Assembly: GCF_009730915.1 (NCBI RefSeq)
Contig: NC_052481.1
Coordinates: 21,984,461-22,048,460 of the forward strand
Source: Dioscorea cayenensis subsp. rotundata
Taxonomy: Eukaryota > Streptophyta > Magnoliopsida > Dioscoreales > Dioscoreaceae
Direction of reading: 5' to 3'
Length of the DNA: 64,000 nucleotides
Shown: one piece after another, positions 1 to 11,604 of the stretch
How positions within the stretch are numbered: the stretch's first letter is position 1
How the letters are laid out: the number at the start of each line of letters is the position of its first letter
Position numbers and translations under genes: made by a program
The notes under the pieces: model-generated
Database searches by the model: none
What the model was told of the DNA's origin: nothing
What the model saw: only the letters and a program-made list of their open reading frames with translations

Positions 1-345
1 TTTAAAAACTGGATTTTTTCCCCAAAGTTTAATGCATGTATGAGAAATGGAAAATTGTTATCTATATATTTCTGCATTTAATATCTCGATTTGGTTCAAT
101 TATTTGGGGCATGTTTGACAGTAAGCATAGAAAAGAAGGAAAAAAAATTCAAATTTTCCCTAAAATTTGGATTTTTGTTGGTATCTTTCAACATTTTGTT
201 ACACCTTAAGTGGGTCTCCAATGCAAAACAAACTACGTCATACGTGTTATGGTACTATTAAAAATTACAATTTTAATGTCTATTTGATGTTTTCCTCGAC
301 ATGAATAAGTTTCTTACAAAATGAATATTGTTTTCTTTATTAGCT

Positions 346-1722
346 ATGGATAATGGAAATATGGAAGATGTCCAAGTGGAACAAGTACTTTACATGATGT
401 ATGCATGCATTTTTTTTGCTGTGAACATCATTATCACTGTATGTGTAATAAGTGAAGAAAGTGATAGAGAAAATGTGATCCATTATGAGATTGAATCAAC
501 ATCTACTAGACGCCGCAGACAACATGAGTATCTTTATTGGGTAGTTTACGAAAGTGACATAAAGTGTATTGATAAAGTACGCATGGATCGACGTTGTTTT
601 CATAGCCTATGTCAATTATTAACAATTACCGGTGGGCTACGCGGTACAAGAAATGTCATGGTAGAGGAAATGATAGCAATGTTTCTAAACATTGTGGCCC
701 ATCATGTGAAAAATAGGATAATTAAATTTGACTTTGTCCGATCGGCTGAAACAGTTAGTAGACACTTCCATGCAGTTTTGAAATCAATTATCCTTTGCCA
801 TGGTGTCCTGTTGAAGAAACCTGAACCTATTCTTGAAAATTCAGATGATTATAGGTGGAAAATGTTTAAGGTAATACTACTAAATTCATGTTATTTGGAT
901 TAAAAATACAATAGATTTTTTAGTAGTAATAATTTGTTTTCACAAATGTAGAATTGTCTTGGAGCATTGGATGGAACACATATTCGTGTCAATGTGCCAA
1001 AAGTTGATCGACCAAGATATAGAACAAGAAAATCTGAAATAACTACAAATGTACTCGGTGTTTGCAGTCAAGACATGCAATTTATATATGTCTTGTCCGG
1101 TTGGGAAGGCTCAGCACATGACGGTCGAGTTCTTAGGGATGCCATTACAAAGCCCAACGGTCTAAAGGTTCCAAATGGTAGATAAATGTGTTCTTCAATT
1201 GAATATAACATTACTAATGAAAAAAAATTAACAAAAAACACTAGCTAACATCAACTACTCATTTGTGGTCTAGGTTGTTATTATTTGGTCGATGCTGGAT
1301 ATGCAAATTCACCCGGGTTTCTTGCACCTTTTAGAGGTCAGCGATATCACTTAAGCTCTTGGGCTAATGGTCGACAACCAAATACAGCTCAAGAGTTTTT
1401 TAATATGAAGCATGCTGCGGCTAGAAATGTGATCGAGAGGACATTTGGGCTTCTTAAAATTCGTTGGAAGATTTTAGCAAGTCCAAGTTTTTACAATATT
1501 ATCACTCAAAGGCGTATCATTAACGCATGTTGTTTACTCCACAATTTTATTAGAAGAGAAATGACAGAAGACCCTGCAGAGGATGAAATGAACAATCTAA
1601 TATTTGAGGAGAGCACCGAAGAGGACAACGATAGCATTACAACTATTGAGCCAACTGATGGTTGGACCCAATTTAGGCTAGACATGGCTACGGACATGTT
1701 TAATGTATGGAGATCAAATTGA
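346..1722 (+). CDS. PIF/Harbinger transposase (HARBI1/ALP1-like DDE nuclease)
   Basis: Three exons fit GT-AG rules: 346-870, 952-1177 and 1274-1722, giving 399 residues, the usual family length. The N-terminal half contains the helix-turn-helix-like region (around [15 protein letters not shown]). The DDE nuclease follows, with the first Asp in GALDGTHI (exon 2), the second in [11 protein letters not shown] and the Glu in [13 protein letters not shown] (exon 3); all three catalytic acids are present. The protein cuts and pastes the element together with its Myb-like partner. ATG 346 is preceded by TTATTAG, so an upstream 5'UTR intron is possible. Plants also have domesticated relatives (ALP1), but the partner gene and the terminal repeat say this is a transposon. 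No internal stop disrupts the spliced frame. Confidence 0.88.
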
Positions 1723-2116
1723 TCCAAAAAAATAGGATGCATGTACTAAATATGGATGCTTTTGTGCAATGTGCATAATGGACACACTGGTGTTTTTGTA
1801 ATTTGTTTATTTTGCAAATATGCTTTTATGAATGTAAGGTAGTGGTAATGTTCTTTGAGCTAGATACATACATAAAAATAAATGAAGCTTGCAACTTTGT
1901 TTTATATATATATACATACAAATAAATGAATGTTACTTTGTGTGTGTTGCTGAATGCTTACTAGTACTATATAATTAATGAGTGTATTATTCCTTTTTAA
2001 TGTTGGTTATGTGTGACTTAAATTGGATTTGCTTGGGTTTGCATGTGTATTATTTGCAAATTATGAGTTTGCATAATATGTGTTTTTGCTAAAAAAAAAA
2101 TTTTCCTAATTATAGA

Positions 2117-3244
2117 ATGGAACCTGACTCACAACAAAGGGGTAGGGGTCTAAACAAGCACTTCTGGACAACACAAGAAGACAAGGCATTAATTGATGCC
2201 TTAGTTGAGTTATCCACAAATACAATGTGGCGGGGGGAGAATGGGTTCAAAAATGGATATCTACACCAGTTAGAGAAGATGATCAAGGAAAAATTCCCGC
2301 ATACTACGCTCAAGGCTATACCAAATATAGAGTCACGTGTGAAACTCTTTAGAACGAAAACTACAGCGATCGCCGATATACTTTCCATTAGTGGTTTCGT
2401 TTGGAACCACGAAGAAAGTATCATCAAGTGCGAGAAGAGTGCGTACGATGAATATGTTAAGGTACATTTATCTAAATTTGTCAATTACATAAAAAGCATT
2501 ATTTGTTGTCAATATATTAATGCTCTTTTGTAATTATCCACAGAATCACAAGGAAGCGGCGGGCCTTTATGGAAAATCTTTTCCATTCTTCAATGATCTT
2601 GCCCCAGTCTTCACAAAGGATAGAGCACAAGGCAATGCAAGGGGCGACCTTGGAGATGATATGGACCAATACATGCATGAAAACATTAGCCTGGATGAGA
2701 ATGTTGCATTTTCCCAATTTCAAAGTGAAGAATTTTTCATGCCAACAGAGGAACCCATTCAGCCTCCATCACCAATGACTTCAAATGATAGTGCCTCAAC
2801 TTCTGCAACACATAGGAAGAAAAAGCGTGCTAAGGACACAAACATCTCAAGTATTTCAGAAAATTTTCGGCAATTTGTGGAGTTGGTGGGTCCGGGATTT
2901 AAGACATTAGCTGAATGCGCGGTTCGAAATGCCGATGTCAATGCACTCAAGGAGGAAGCTCGTAAAGAAGTTCAAGAGAAGAAGAAATTATTGAATCAAG
3001 TAATTTTCAACATAAATGGGCTTTCCGAGGATGAAGCGTTGGTGGTATTGCAAACTTTAAGGCAAGATGAGGAAAAACTAGACATGTTCTGGGATTTGCC
3101 GGATGACAAAAAGCTACGTTTTTGTCGTCTACTACTTGGAAACATTGGTAAGTTATTCATTGAATATGTTATGACCAATTTTGTATTCATCAATTTCATT
3201 GATATTCATGTCATATTTCCTATTAATCTATAGGGCATACCTGA
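2117..3244 (+). CDS. Myb/SANT-like DNA-binding protein of the Harbinger element
   Basis: Exons 2117-2461, 2544-3147 and a tiny last exon 3234-3244 give 319 residues. Residues about 12-115 form a Myb/SANT-like domain (HFWTTQEDKALIDALVEL, later FVWNHEESIIKC), which binds the element ends. It is followed by a Ser/Pro-rich linker, a basic RKKKRAK stretch that may be a nuclear localisation signal, and a C-terminal region ending near DLPDDKKLRFCRLLL, a motif common in these partner proteins. In characterised Harbinger systems this protein imports and positions the transposase. The final exon encodes only G-H-T and the stop; reading through its intron would instead add about 29 residues (stop near 3233), so the exact C-terminus is uncertain. 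Confidence 0.82.
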
Positions 3245-4450
3245 CTATCAACAGAAGCAGTGACATCCATGTCATATCCTTTAATGGCAAGTTCAACAAT
3301 TTACTACGCATCTTATGTTGTATGGCTATGTTATTTGTGGTTTGGCTCTTTGTCATGTCTATGTTAAGAACCAAACTTATATTTGCTTTGACAATATGTA
3401 TTTTGTTTAGCTTGTAAGATTCTAAAACAATGTTGTGTAGTACCTATTATGAATTTGTATTGCACTATGTTTTCTATCAAAGCATTATGGATCGTTACTA
3501 TTTTTAGGTAAAAGAAGGAAGATGATAAACTGTCTTCATGTATTTTTTAGGTCCGTGTGGTACAAATTTCATTGAAATGTTATAAAATGCATTTTTTTTC
3601 CTTGAACTTCATCTTTGTGATTTGAAGTTATAGGTTATGATCCGAGAAGAGAACAAATGATTTGTTCATGCATCCATATTTACATAAAAAAATGTGGATA
3701 CATTAAACAATATACATGCTTTCATTGATTGAAATAATTTGTTAAGTAAACAATTCTATTAATTAATTCATCTATTAATTAAATATATTAAATTATAATA
3801 ATTTAAAATAGATATACTACTTAAAATAAGTAGTATTAATAAATTCTTTCATAAATAAAAATTTTCTTTTTTTTAATATATTTATTTCAAATATTATTAA
3901 TGTAAATAATATTACAATAATGAAAATTAATACGAATAAATAAAATTAAATATTAAATTAAATATTTATTAATAATTTAACTAATATAATTACATATTTA
4001 TATATTTAGCTTTACTTATTACATAATTTAATTAAATTATTTGGGAAATTAAAAATTATAATCAATAAAATGAAATTAAGCTGAATTAAACATATTTAAT
4101 GATATTAACTAATTTAATAAATATATAATAGTTAAATAAATAGTTAAGATTAATTATATAATTATAATATATTGAAATATATATATTTATATTATAAATA
4201 TTTAATAACAAATAATGTTAAATATTTATCATTAAACATAATCCGTTATTTTTATATAATATTTTTAGTATTTAACTACAAAGGGTATTGATGTAATTTT
4301 TACTACATCCCACCTTTTTACTTTTTCTATTCCCAATCCTTATTCCCTCAATCCAAACACATTATTCCCATTCCCCTTATTCCCATTCACATTCCTCCCC
4401 TTTTCCTATTCCCCCTATTTCCATTCCTATTCCGCAATCCAAACGGCCCC
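3245..4450. other. AT-rich 3' non-coding region of the Harbinger element
   Basis: No gene is seen. 3700-4270 is extremely AT-rich. 4300-4450 is C/T-rich and forms the terminal and subterminal inverted-repeat region of the transposon. Confidence 0.7.
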
Positions 4451-4451
4451 T

Positions 4452-4872
4452 AAGTTCACTGAAACGTCCTCTCAAGTCCCTTCTCATGCACTGTTGGAGA
4501 CCATCCCTCCTCTCCCTCCTCCCACTCAACCTATACAACCCAATCCCAAGACAAATGGACAGAGGCACCATAGGCATCGCTCCCCTCCCCCTGTCCTTTT
4601 GACATCTATTACTGAAGACCCTTCTACTCCTTCGACAAACCCTAATCCACGATCATTCTAACCTTGTTGATCGGGTCTCCGCCGCCTTGAAGAGCGGTTC
4701 TATGGAGGAAGATAGTGAATCGAGTTCCGATGCTTCGGATGAATTGGACGCCTACGATGTCGAAGAAAATGAGCCTCAGCGATCTCATGACTACGGACCC
4801 AGATTACGGGGAGGAAGCCCGCGTGGTACTCTTATTCGAAAAAGGTTCTCTCCTAGATGTGGATTCCCGTAA
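4452..4872 (+). pseudogene. LINE ORF1 (gag-like) C-terminal remnant
   Basis: Frame 4452 onward reads a Pro/Ser/Thr-rich tail (ETIPPLPPPTQPIQPN, then SPPPVLLTSITEDPST) to a stop at about 4659. Another frame continues with an acidic Ser-rich segment (EEDSESSSDASDELDAYDVEE) to 4872. Plant L1 ORF1 proteins end in such a disordered tail after an RNA-binding domain and zinc knuckle; neither of those is present here. I infer identity from position directly before ORF2 and from composition, so confidence is moderate. The in-frame stop between the two segments suggests either decay or two overlapping frames. Confidence 0.5.
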
Positions 4873-4962
4873 GAAGGAAGGTTGGGCTGGTGATTCCAAT
4901 CTTTCCTGAATCTGTTCCTAATTTGTATCCTTTTTCAGGAAGTTTTTTCTTTAAAATCTACT

Positions 4963-6564
4963 TTGTTTATGATGAGTGCAAAAAAGATTTGTTGTTGGAA
5001 CTGCAGAGGTCTCTCTTCCCGGGAAACCCTTGCCCGCACCCTCCGTCTTATACGTCAAAAAGATATTGCTATTCTCTGTTTAGTGGAAACCAGAGCTAAC
5101 TTTGAGCGTGTTGGTAAGTTCAGTTCTAAACTCTCCAAAACTTGGGATTGGGCTTCCATCCTTGCTGAGGGTTTTTCTGGAGGAATTGTTGTTTGCTGGA
5201 AGAAAAGCTTAGGGTTGGTTTCCCCTATTGCCTTCTCTAGACGCGTCCTTCATCTGGTGATATCTTCTAACTTCTTCTCTAGCATTATTATCTCTGTTGT
5301 GTACAATTCTAGTCGAGTTTCTTTTCAATGTGCAGTGTGGAATGAGCTCTCTAAAATCTCTCTTCTTCAATATCCTTGGCTTATTATCGGGGATTTCAAT
5401 TCTATTTTGTTCCCGACTGAGCATAAAGGGGGTCGTTTTCATTACTACTCGAGTAAAGCTAACTATTTTCGGGATTTTGTTGATACTAATAATCTTTTTG
5501 ATCTTAACTTTTCAGGCTCCCCCTATACGTGGTGTAATAATCAACGTGGCCTTGCTCGTCGTTGGGCTCGTCTTGATCGTTGCATCGTTAACTTACTTTG
5601 GATATCCCGTTTTAAAAACTATTCTCTTTCTCATCTGTCCCGTAGTTTTTCGGATCATTCACCACTTGTTTTATCGATTTCCCTGCATGATACTCCTAGA
5701 CGGTACTTGTTCAGGTTTGAAAACTACTGGTTGGACTTTACTGGTTGTCATGACACTGTTAGATCTGCACTTCGGTCTCCTGCTCATGGTAACCCTCTTC
5801 ATATTTTGTCTCACTTACTTTCTTGTATTAGATTCAAGCTTACCTTCTGGAAGAATACTGGTGTTAATTCTTTAGAGATCGCTCTTATTCAGACTGAATC
5901 TGAGATCTCTAAATTAGAAGGTATGGATGATACTCTTAATTCTCAGATTAATCTGTCAGCTCAGTATTCTAGGCTTGCAGCTATCCAACGCCAAATTTCT
6001 GTTAAATGGGCTCAACGTGCGCGCCTCTTGTGGATTTGTGACGGAGATAAAAATACTCATTTCTTTCACAATTCTGCCCGCATCCATGCTCATCATAATT
6101 TCATATCTCAAGTTATGGATTCCTCTGGTAACATCTACTCTAGCCACTCCAGCATTGAGTACGCTTTCATGACTTTCTACTCTAATCTCTGGTCTGATTC
6201 TAGTTCTATTAATTATGATAATTTCAATGATATTCTTCATGCTCTGCCTGATGATCTTCCTCTTGTTCCTCCTGATGTTGGTCAGCTTCTTGTCAGGGAG
6301 GTTACTAGGGAAGAAATTTTTCTTGCCCTTCTTGATCTGCCTACTGGTAAATCTCCTGGTCCAAATGGTTTTAATACTGAGTTTTATATGTTTTTTTGGA
6401 ATGACATTGGTGACTATTTAGTTGATGCTATTAAATATTTTTTTCAAAATTCTCATCTCCCTTCCTCTTGGGGTAGAACTTATATCACTCTTGTCCCCAA
6501 AAAACCTAATCCTCGGCTGGTTTCTGATTACCGTCCTATCTCGCTCAGTAATGTTCATTTATAA
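4963..6564 (+). pseudogene. LINE ORF2, first part: endonuclease and start of reverse transcriptase
   Basis: Residues 10-240 form an apurinic/endonuclease-like domain: CWNCRGL at the start, ETRANFERV (catalytic Glu), IIGDFNSILF (the GDFN motif) and SDHSPLVLS (the catalytic SDH motif), all intact. After a linker with WICDGDKNTHFFH, residues about 450-530 start the reverse transcriptase (PTGKSPGPNGFNTEFY, ITLVPKKPNP, DYRPISLSNV). The frame stops at 6562-6564 just where RT block 1-2 should continue; the next frame (6669) takes over with the same domain. The reading frame is shifted more than once between about 6550 and 6690, so the protein cannot be made in one piece. Confidence 0.85.
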
Positions 6565-6668
6565 GATTTTTATCGAAACTTCTTTTCGAATAGAATCATG
6601 CATGTTCTCCCTACGCTTGTAGGTAGAGAGCAAAGCTGGTTTCATTTCGGAAAGAGGGGCCTTCGATA

Positions 6669-9071
6669 ATGCTATTGCGATTCGAAGTTGTTCACTCTCT
6701 TGAGTTTGACTACATTAGCCCCCCTAGGATGCTTATCAAATTAGATATTGAGAAAGCCTATGATACAATGAAATGGAGTGCAATTCTTGCAACCTTGACC
6801 AAAATGCAATTCCCTGATCAATGGATTTCCGGATTCGTGCTATTCTTTTTATCTTCCTCTTTCTCTATCCTTGTTAATGGCATACCCACTCCTTGGTTCC
6901 CCTCTTCTAGGGGTATCCGTCAGGGTGATCCCTTATCCTCTTACTTGTTCATCTTGGCTGCTCAAAATTTTTCAGCCATTATGAATAGGGCTCTACATAC
7001 CAATTTGATCCCAGGTTTTGATTACAATCTGCCTCATAACTTCAATCATTTATTGTTTGCTGATGACATTATCCTTATTTCTAAGGCCTCTAGATCTGTT
7101 GCCCGTAACATAAATTTTTGTTTATCTCTCTATTCTACCTTGACAGGTCAATGTCCGAACCTTGCTAAAACTCATATTTATTTCCCCTCTTGGTTCAATA
7201 ATAGGGTGGCCTATAGTGTTTGTTCTATTACTGGTTTTTCTAAGGCACAATTCCCCTTTACTTACTTGGGCATCCTTATTTCTCCAAAACAACTCAGTGC
7301 ATTATCCTTTAAACCAATGATTGATAAGATTAAAAATTTGTGCACACGCTGGAAAACCTATAAGCTCTCTTCTGCAGCACTAAATCAATCCTTTTTAAAT
7401 TCTTCCATTCTCTCAATCCCTACTTATTATCTCTCTCGCTTATTACATTCCGAATTTGTTCTTCGGGAAATAACCAAGTTGGTCGTGGAATTCTTTTGGT
7501 TTAAAGGGGCAATGGAAAGGGCATCCATCTCTGTGAATTGGAGTTGCGTTACTGATAAAAAATCTGAGGGGGGCTTGGGTCACCGGAACCTTGATTATGT
7601 TAAAACTTCTCTTATGGCCAAGAATGTTTTTAAATTTCTTAACTCAAAAAATATCTTTTGGGTTAACATTGCTCGTTTGAAGTATGGTAGTTTAAATTTT
7701 TGGACTGATCCTATCCCTGCTAAGTGTTCTTGGATTTTCAGAGGTATTTGCCGCACTGCCAAGATTCTCAAACAAAACTTATGGATCAAATCCTTTAATC
7801 CTAATCAAACTTCCTTCTTATTTGATCCTTGGCTTTTTGATATCCCCATTGCCTTTAAGCCTACTTTTCTGAATATTAACGCTGATTTTAACTCTATTAG
7901 TTTGCCTGATCTTCTGAGTTTTAATCAGTGGAACCATAACCAACTTAAATTTTTGTTTGGAGATCTTTTAGGCTCTTTGGTTCCTTGTATTTGTGCTTAT
8001 GATTTTGATGGTAGCAATTACTGGGTTTGGTTTCCTCATACTTCTAATGTTAAAATTTCTTCAGCTATTTATAATCATTTAAATCATAACTCTACTTTGA
8101 ATCTGGATTGGTCTGGCTGGAAAAAACTGTGGAAGCTTCATGTTGCTCCTAGAGTAAAGCACTTTATTTGGCTTATGCTGCATGGTAAAATCTCTACTAC
8201 TGATTTCCTTAATAGCATCAATATTGGCCCTAGGACCTTATGTGTTTTCTGCAATGTTGAGAATGAATCTATTGATCACTTATTTCTTGATTGTCGTTGT
8301 GCTCAGCTGTTCTGGCATATAGTTTCCAATAACTTGGGCTTTTCATTTTCTTTCCCTGATATCATTTCTTCTGGTTGTTGGCTTGTTGATTATAATCTTT
8401 CTACTTTTACTATATCTGTTATTGCTGCTAGTATTTGGTATTTATGGAAAGCTCGTTGTGATGCCATATTCAATAACCTCAGTCCCAATTTCTCTAACAT
8501 TGCTTTATTAGCTGTCACCCATGTTAAGGACTTTATGCAGGAGAACTCTTCTCTTTTGGGTCGCAGGCTTCTTCTAAACAATTTCTCCCACAGCAATGGA
8601 TTATTCCTCTTCTTTGCTCACGACTGGAATGCCAGCACCTTGATTGGTAAGTTGGGTTTTTTTGTTTCAAATCATGATTATATTACTTCGTGTGCAGGTA
8701 GCTGTTCTTTCTTGGCAGCGTCTCATTTTGAAGCCGGCATTCTTGCTTTTGGTCTGGCTGTTCGTTCGGTTATTGACAGACAATTGGATATTAGGCTTAT
8801 TCTCCACTGCAACCCTGCAATTTCCATTGCCTTGCATGATGGCTACTCTCCTACTACTTGGATACATGCACCAGCTTTATCTGAAATCTCTCATCTCCTT
8901 CACATTGCGAATAATCCTTCTCTTGTTGATATCCCAGCCAATTGGAACTTACCTGCTTCTGCTCTGGCCTCTTCTAGTAGCAACAATCACTCTCTCTGCC
9001 TCTTTCATTCTGGCCGAGACCTGCCTAGATGGGTCATGAAAACATTCTCTGTGAATGGTTTTTATTTCTAG
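6669..9071 (+). pseudogene. LINE ORF2, second part: reverse transcriptase, zf-RVT and RNase H-like tail
   Basis: The 800-residue frame continues the reverse transcriptase: LDIEKAYDTM, GIRQGDPLSSYLF and the catalytic FADDIILI box are intact. The zf-RVT region follows (WKKLWKLHVAPRVKHFIWL, then CVFCNVENESIDHLFLDC with its Cys/His ligands). The last 150 residues resemble an RNase H fold of the type found in plant L1 elements: an Asp in HDWNAS, Glu in HFEAGILAFGLAV, but HCNPAISIAL where a further catalytic Asp is expected. That reading is by analogy only. The 3'UTR follows directly, with a polyadenylation signal and A-tail. Confidence 0.87.
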
Positions 9072-9206
9072 TCTTCTTTCATTTTCAGCTGTATTTTTCC
9101 TTGTCTGTTCTTTTAATTTGGGCTTCTAATCCTTAAACTTTGTAAAACTTTTTTTTCGTATCAATAAAATCAACTCTCTGAGCTCTTTCCCCCAAAAAAA
9201 AAAAAA

Positions 9207-11094
9207 GGTTCAAAGTAAACAAATAAGAAAATAATATATTAACAAAACAGTGGCTGTCAAGTTAGATCTAAAATCTGTAATTAAATAAAATATTAAAATT
9301 AAATAAATAAACAATTAAATAAATAATAAAAAGAAAACCTATAACATAGGTACAATATCTTAAAAGCCAAAACCTTTAAATATAATATCATGAATGATTT
9401 TAACAATAAAACACAAAGTAATTAAATAATTATGTAAATCATTTCTGATAATCATAAATTTTATATATATATATAGGTTTATATGTGGTTTACTTACCTG
9501 CTGATGTTCGCTAAATTTTCAAATCCAAATATTATACCAAATCAAATTTGCTAAACACGCCCTATATTTGAAATAAATTTCAAAGACATCAAAATCTCCC
9601 CGAAACATAAGTAACTGATTTTAAAAGATGCTAATGTAACATGTCTCTAATTAACCTTAAAAGACACAGCCCTAAAACATAAATTTTTACTATGTTATAA
9701 ACCCAATTGTTGGCTAAGCAATGCTTAATAGTCAAAGAAAGCTAATGAAATATCATACTCCTACATGCTTAAACAGGAAACAAATTTGAAACCTAAGCCT
9801 ATTACAAAGAGATAAAAGAAAAATAAATAAAATATTATAATGGTCTGTGCAAGCATTAAAAAAAAAATCAAGGATTTTGCTTTTCACAACTTTAAACAAC
9901 AAAGTTGAAAAGATTCCGCACTTGAGATTACAATGAAATTGGCTTTGCATGCACTAGAAATATGACATCAATGGAAAATTTGATGTTCCAAGTGGGACAG
10001 GGACATTAAATGTCAATTAAAGAAATACATTCTTGGCATTTGTAAGACATGGAAAAACTAAACTAATACATTCCTGAATGATGGTTTATTTACACATACA
10101 CATATATATATATATATATATATATATTACTAGCAACTCTCCTAAACAGAGATCGAAGTGACTGCTTAAAAGAAGAATTATGAAATTATTCACTAACTAC
10201 AAAAAATAAATGACACAAGTCATGCTTATTCTTTCTCTTCTCTACTTTTCCAAACTCCAAAACCCAAACACAATTTAACCCTAAGAATATATCAAAGCAT
10301 ACAGATTCCTATGGAAAGGAAAAATATCTATTGACTTTTTTCAAAAATAAAACCATATACTCTCTTGACCACTCTTCAAAATCTTAGAACAGATGAAAAC
10401 AAAAAGAAGAAATCCTAACTATTAAGAAGTCAAAACAATAACTAATAAAAGATGAACAAATCGAAGAAGGGAAAGAGGAACATACCACAAATACTCTCAG
10501 ATGAGCACTCGACAAGAATGATTCTCTCGTCTTTGCCACACACCCCCAAAATTGATCAACGAGAGAGAAAGAAAAGTTGCTTTCTTTTTTTTTTTTAAAT
10601 ATAAAAATCACGTAACCGCCGGAAGTTACAAAGAACGTGGTCGTCGATGACAATCTCTAAAAAGATAATTTAAAAATCATAAAAATAATTTAAATAAAAA
10701 GTGGGCCCCACAATTTATTAATTAATTAATTTTTAAAAACTATATTTTTTATTTTATTGAGATTTTGAGTTTGAAACTTTTGTAATTAATTTTTGACAAA
10801 ACATTAAATACGGTAGAATTTCATACTGAAAATATTATATATGATAAAAATATCTTCCAAAGTAGTTCTTTGGGAGGAAAACTGTTAATGTAGTAGTTTT
10901 TAGAACTTAAATATATTAATCTTTAAAACATATGTATTATTCAATAAAAAAATCAATATATTCTCAAATCTTTGTTTTCGAGGGAAAATGCTACATATGA
11001 GAAAAGTATATTTTTTTCGAAGCATTAACTTTTGTTATAAACATGATTTGAATAGAAAATATAGAAAATATACTAATTTATTTAATGCAAGGGA
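9207..11094. other. Intergenic, no supported gene
   Basis: AT-rich sequence with a (TA)n tract at 10102-10127. On the minus strand two good splice-donor contexts (near 9498 and 10486) and a purine-rich leader near 10560 hint at a spliced transcript, but no open frame of known type joins them. Confidence 0.4.
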
Positions 11095-11604
11095 TTCTCA
11101 TCAATAATTCATGGGAAATCTCTTTATTATAGCCATATGGGCTGAGCGCAATAATCATATTTTTTTTCATATGCTTTTTTGGATGCTTATTTTATTATAT
11201 GTAAAATTAATCACTTACTCACTGCTTGGATTAATGCAATTCCAAATCCTACCAAACCTCAGCTCCAGGAGTCTCTCCCCCACGACCAATCACAGTCTTA
11301 TATTTGTGAGACCTAAAATTACCACCCCCTAACCCGTCAACTCTGGCAAGTGAGCCAAATATATATACCCTCTTGGATGGTAAGTAACCATATTCCGTTC
11401 CTTCCAACTCGTGGCTGTAGTTTCTTCCCCATCTGCCTATATCCGCTTTTTTCCTCTTTTTTTCTCTGACGTGTGTTTTTTTTCCAATGTTCACCTCGGG
11501 TGATCTTTCTTTTGTGTTTTGTTTCTCTTTTGTTGTTGTTTACCTTTTGTATTTTGTTCCCCACTTTTTGAAATGCATTCGTAATTTATTTTTTTAAAAA
11601 AAAT
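11095..11604 (+). mobile_element. LINE 3'-end fragment
   Basis: The short frame at 11111 reads IAIWAERNNHIF, which matches the conserved W-ERN-RIF segment after the zf-RVT domain of plant LINEs. The sequence ends in a T-rich 3'UTR (TTTTGTTGTTGTTTACC and similar) and the A-run at about 11597. It belongs to a different LINE family from the one at 4451-9206. Confidence 0.45.

Larger units (their letters stand above)
1..4450 (+). mobile_element. PIF/Harbinger DNA transposon, right-hand part
   Basis: The element carries a DDE transposase gene (346-1722) and a Myb/SANT-like gene (2117-3244) in the same direction, the standard two-gene layout of PIF/Harbinger. The right terminus reads ...CAATCCAAACGGCCCC and is followed by TAA at 4451-4453; Harbinger elements duplicate a TAA/TTA trinucleotide. 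The last 130 bases are C/T-rich repeats of the ATTCCC/CCATTCC type typical of these termini. The left terminus, expected to begin GGGGCCGTTTGGATTG, is not in the first 330 bases, so it lies outside the window. Both genes look uninterrupted, so this could be a fairly young, potentially autonomous copy. About 1.1 kb of very AT-rich non-coding sequence separates the second gene from the end. Confidence 0.85.
4451..9206 (+). mobile_element. L1-type LINE retrotransposon, 5' part missing in the window
   Basis: The sequence runs from the C-terminal part of ORF1 (about 4452-4870), through ORF2 (endonuclease, reverse transcriptase, zinc-finger RT domain, RNase H-like tail), to a 3'UTR with AATAAA (about 9164) and an A-run at 9194-9206. 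Its left limit coincides exactly with the end of the Harbinger element and the TAA, which suggests that the transposon landed in ORF1 and that the missing 5' part lies beyond the window. ORF2 is broken only in a short stretch near 6550-6690. Codon style is uniform and large frames survive, so insertion was relatively recent. Confidence 0.88.

Noticed and set aside
10384-10653. 89-residue minus-strand frame rich in Phe and Ser
   Set aside because: Low-complexity composition and no family resemblance; it looks like a C/T-rich leader translated by chance, at most part of a non-coding transcript.
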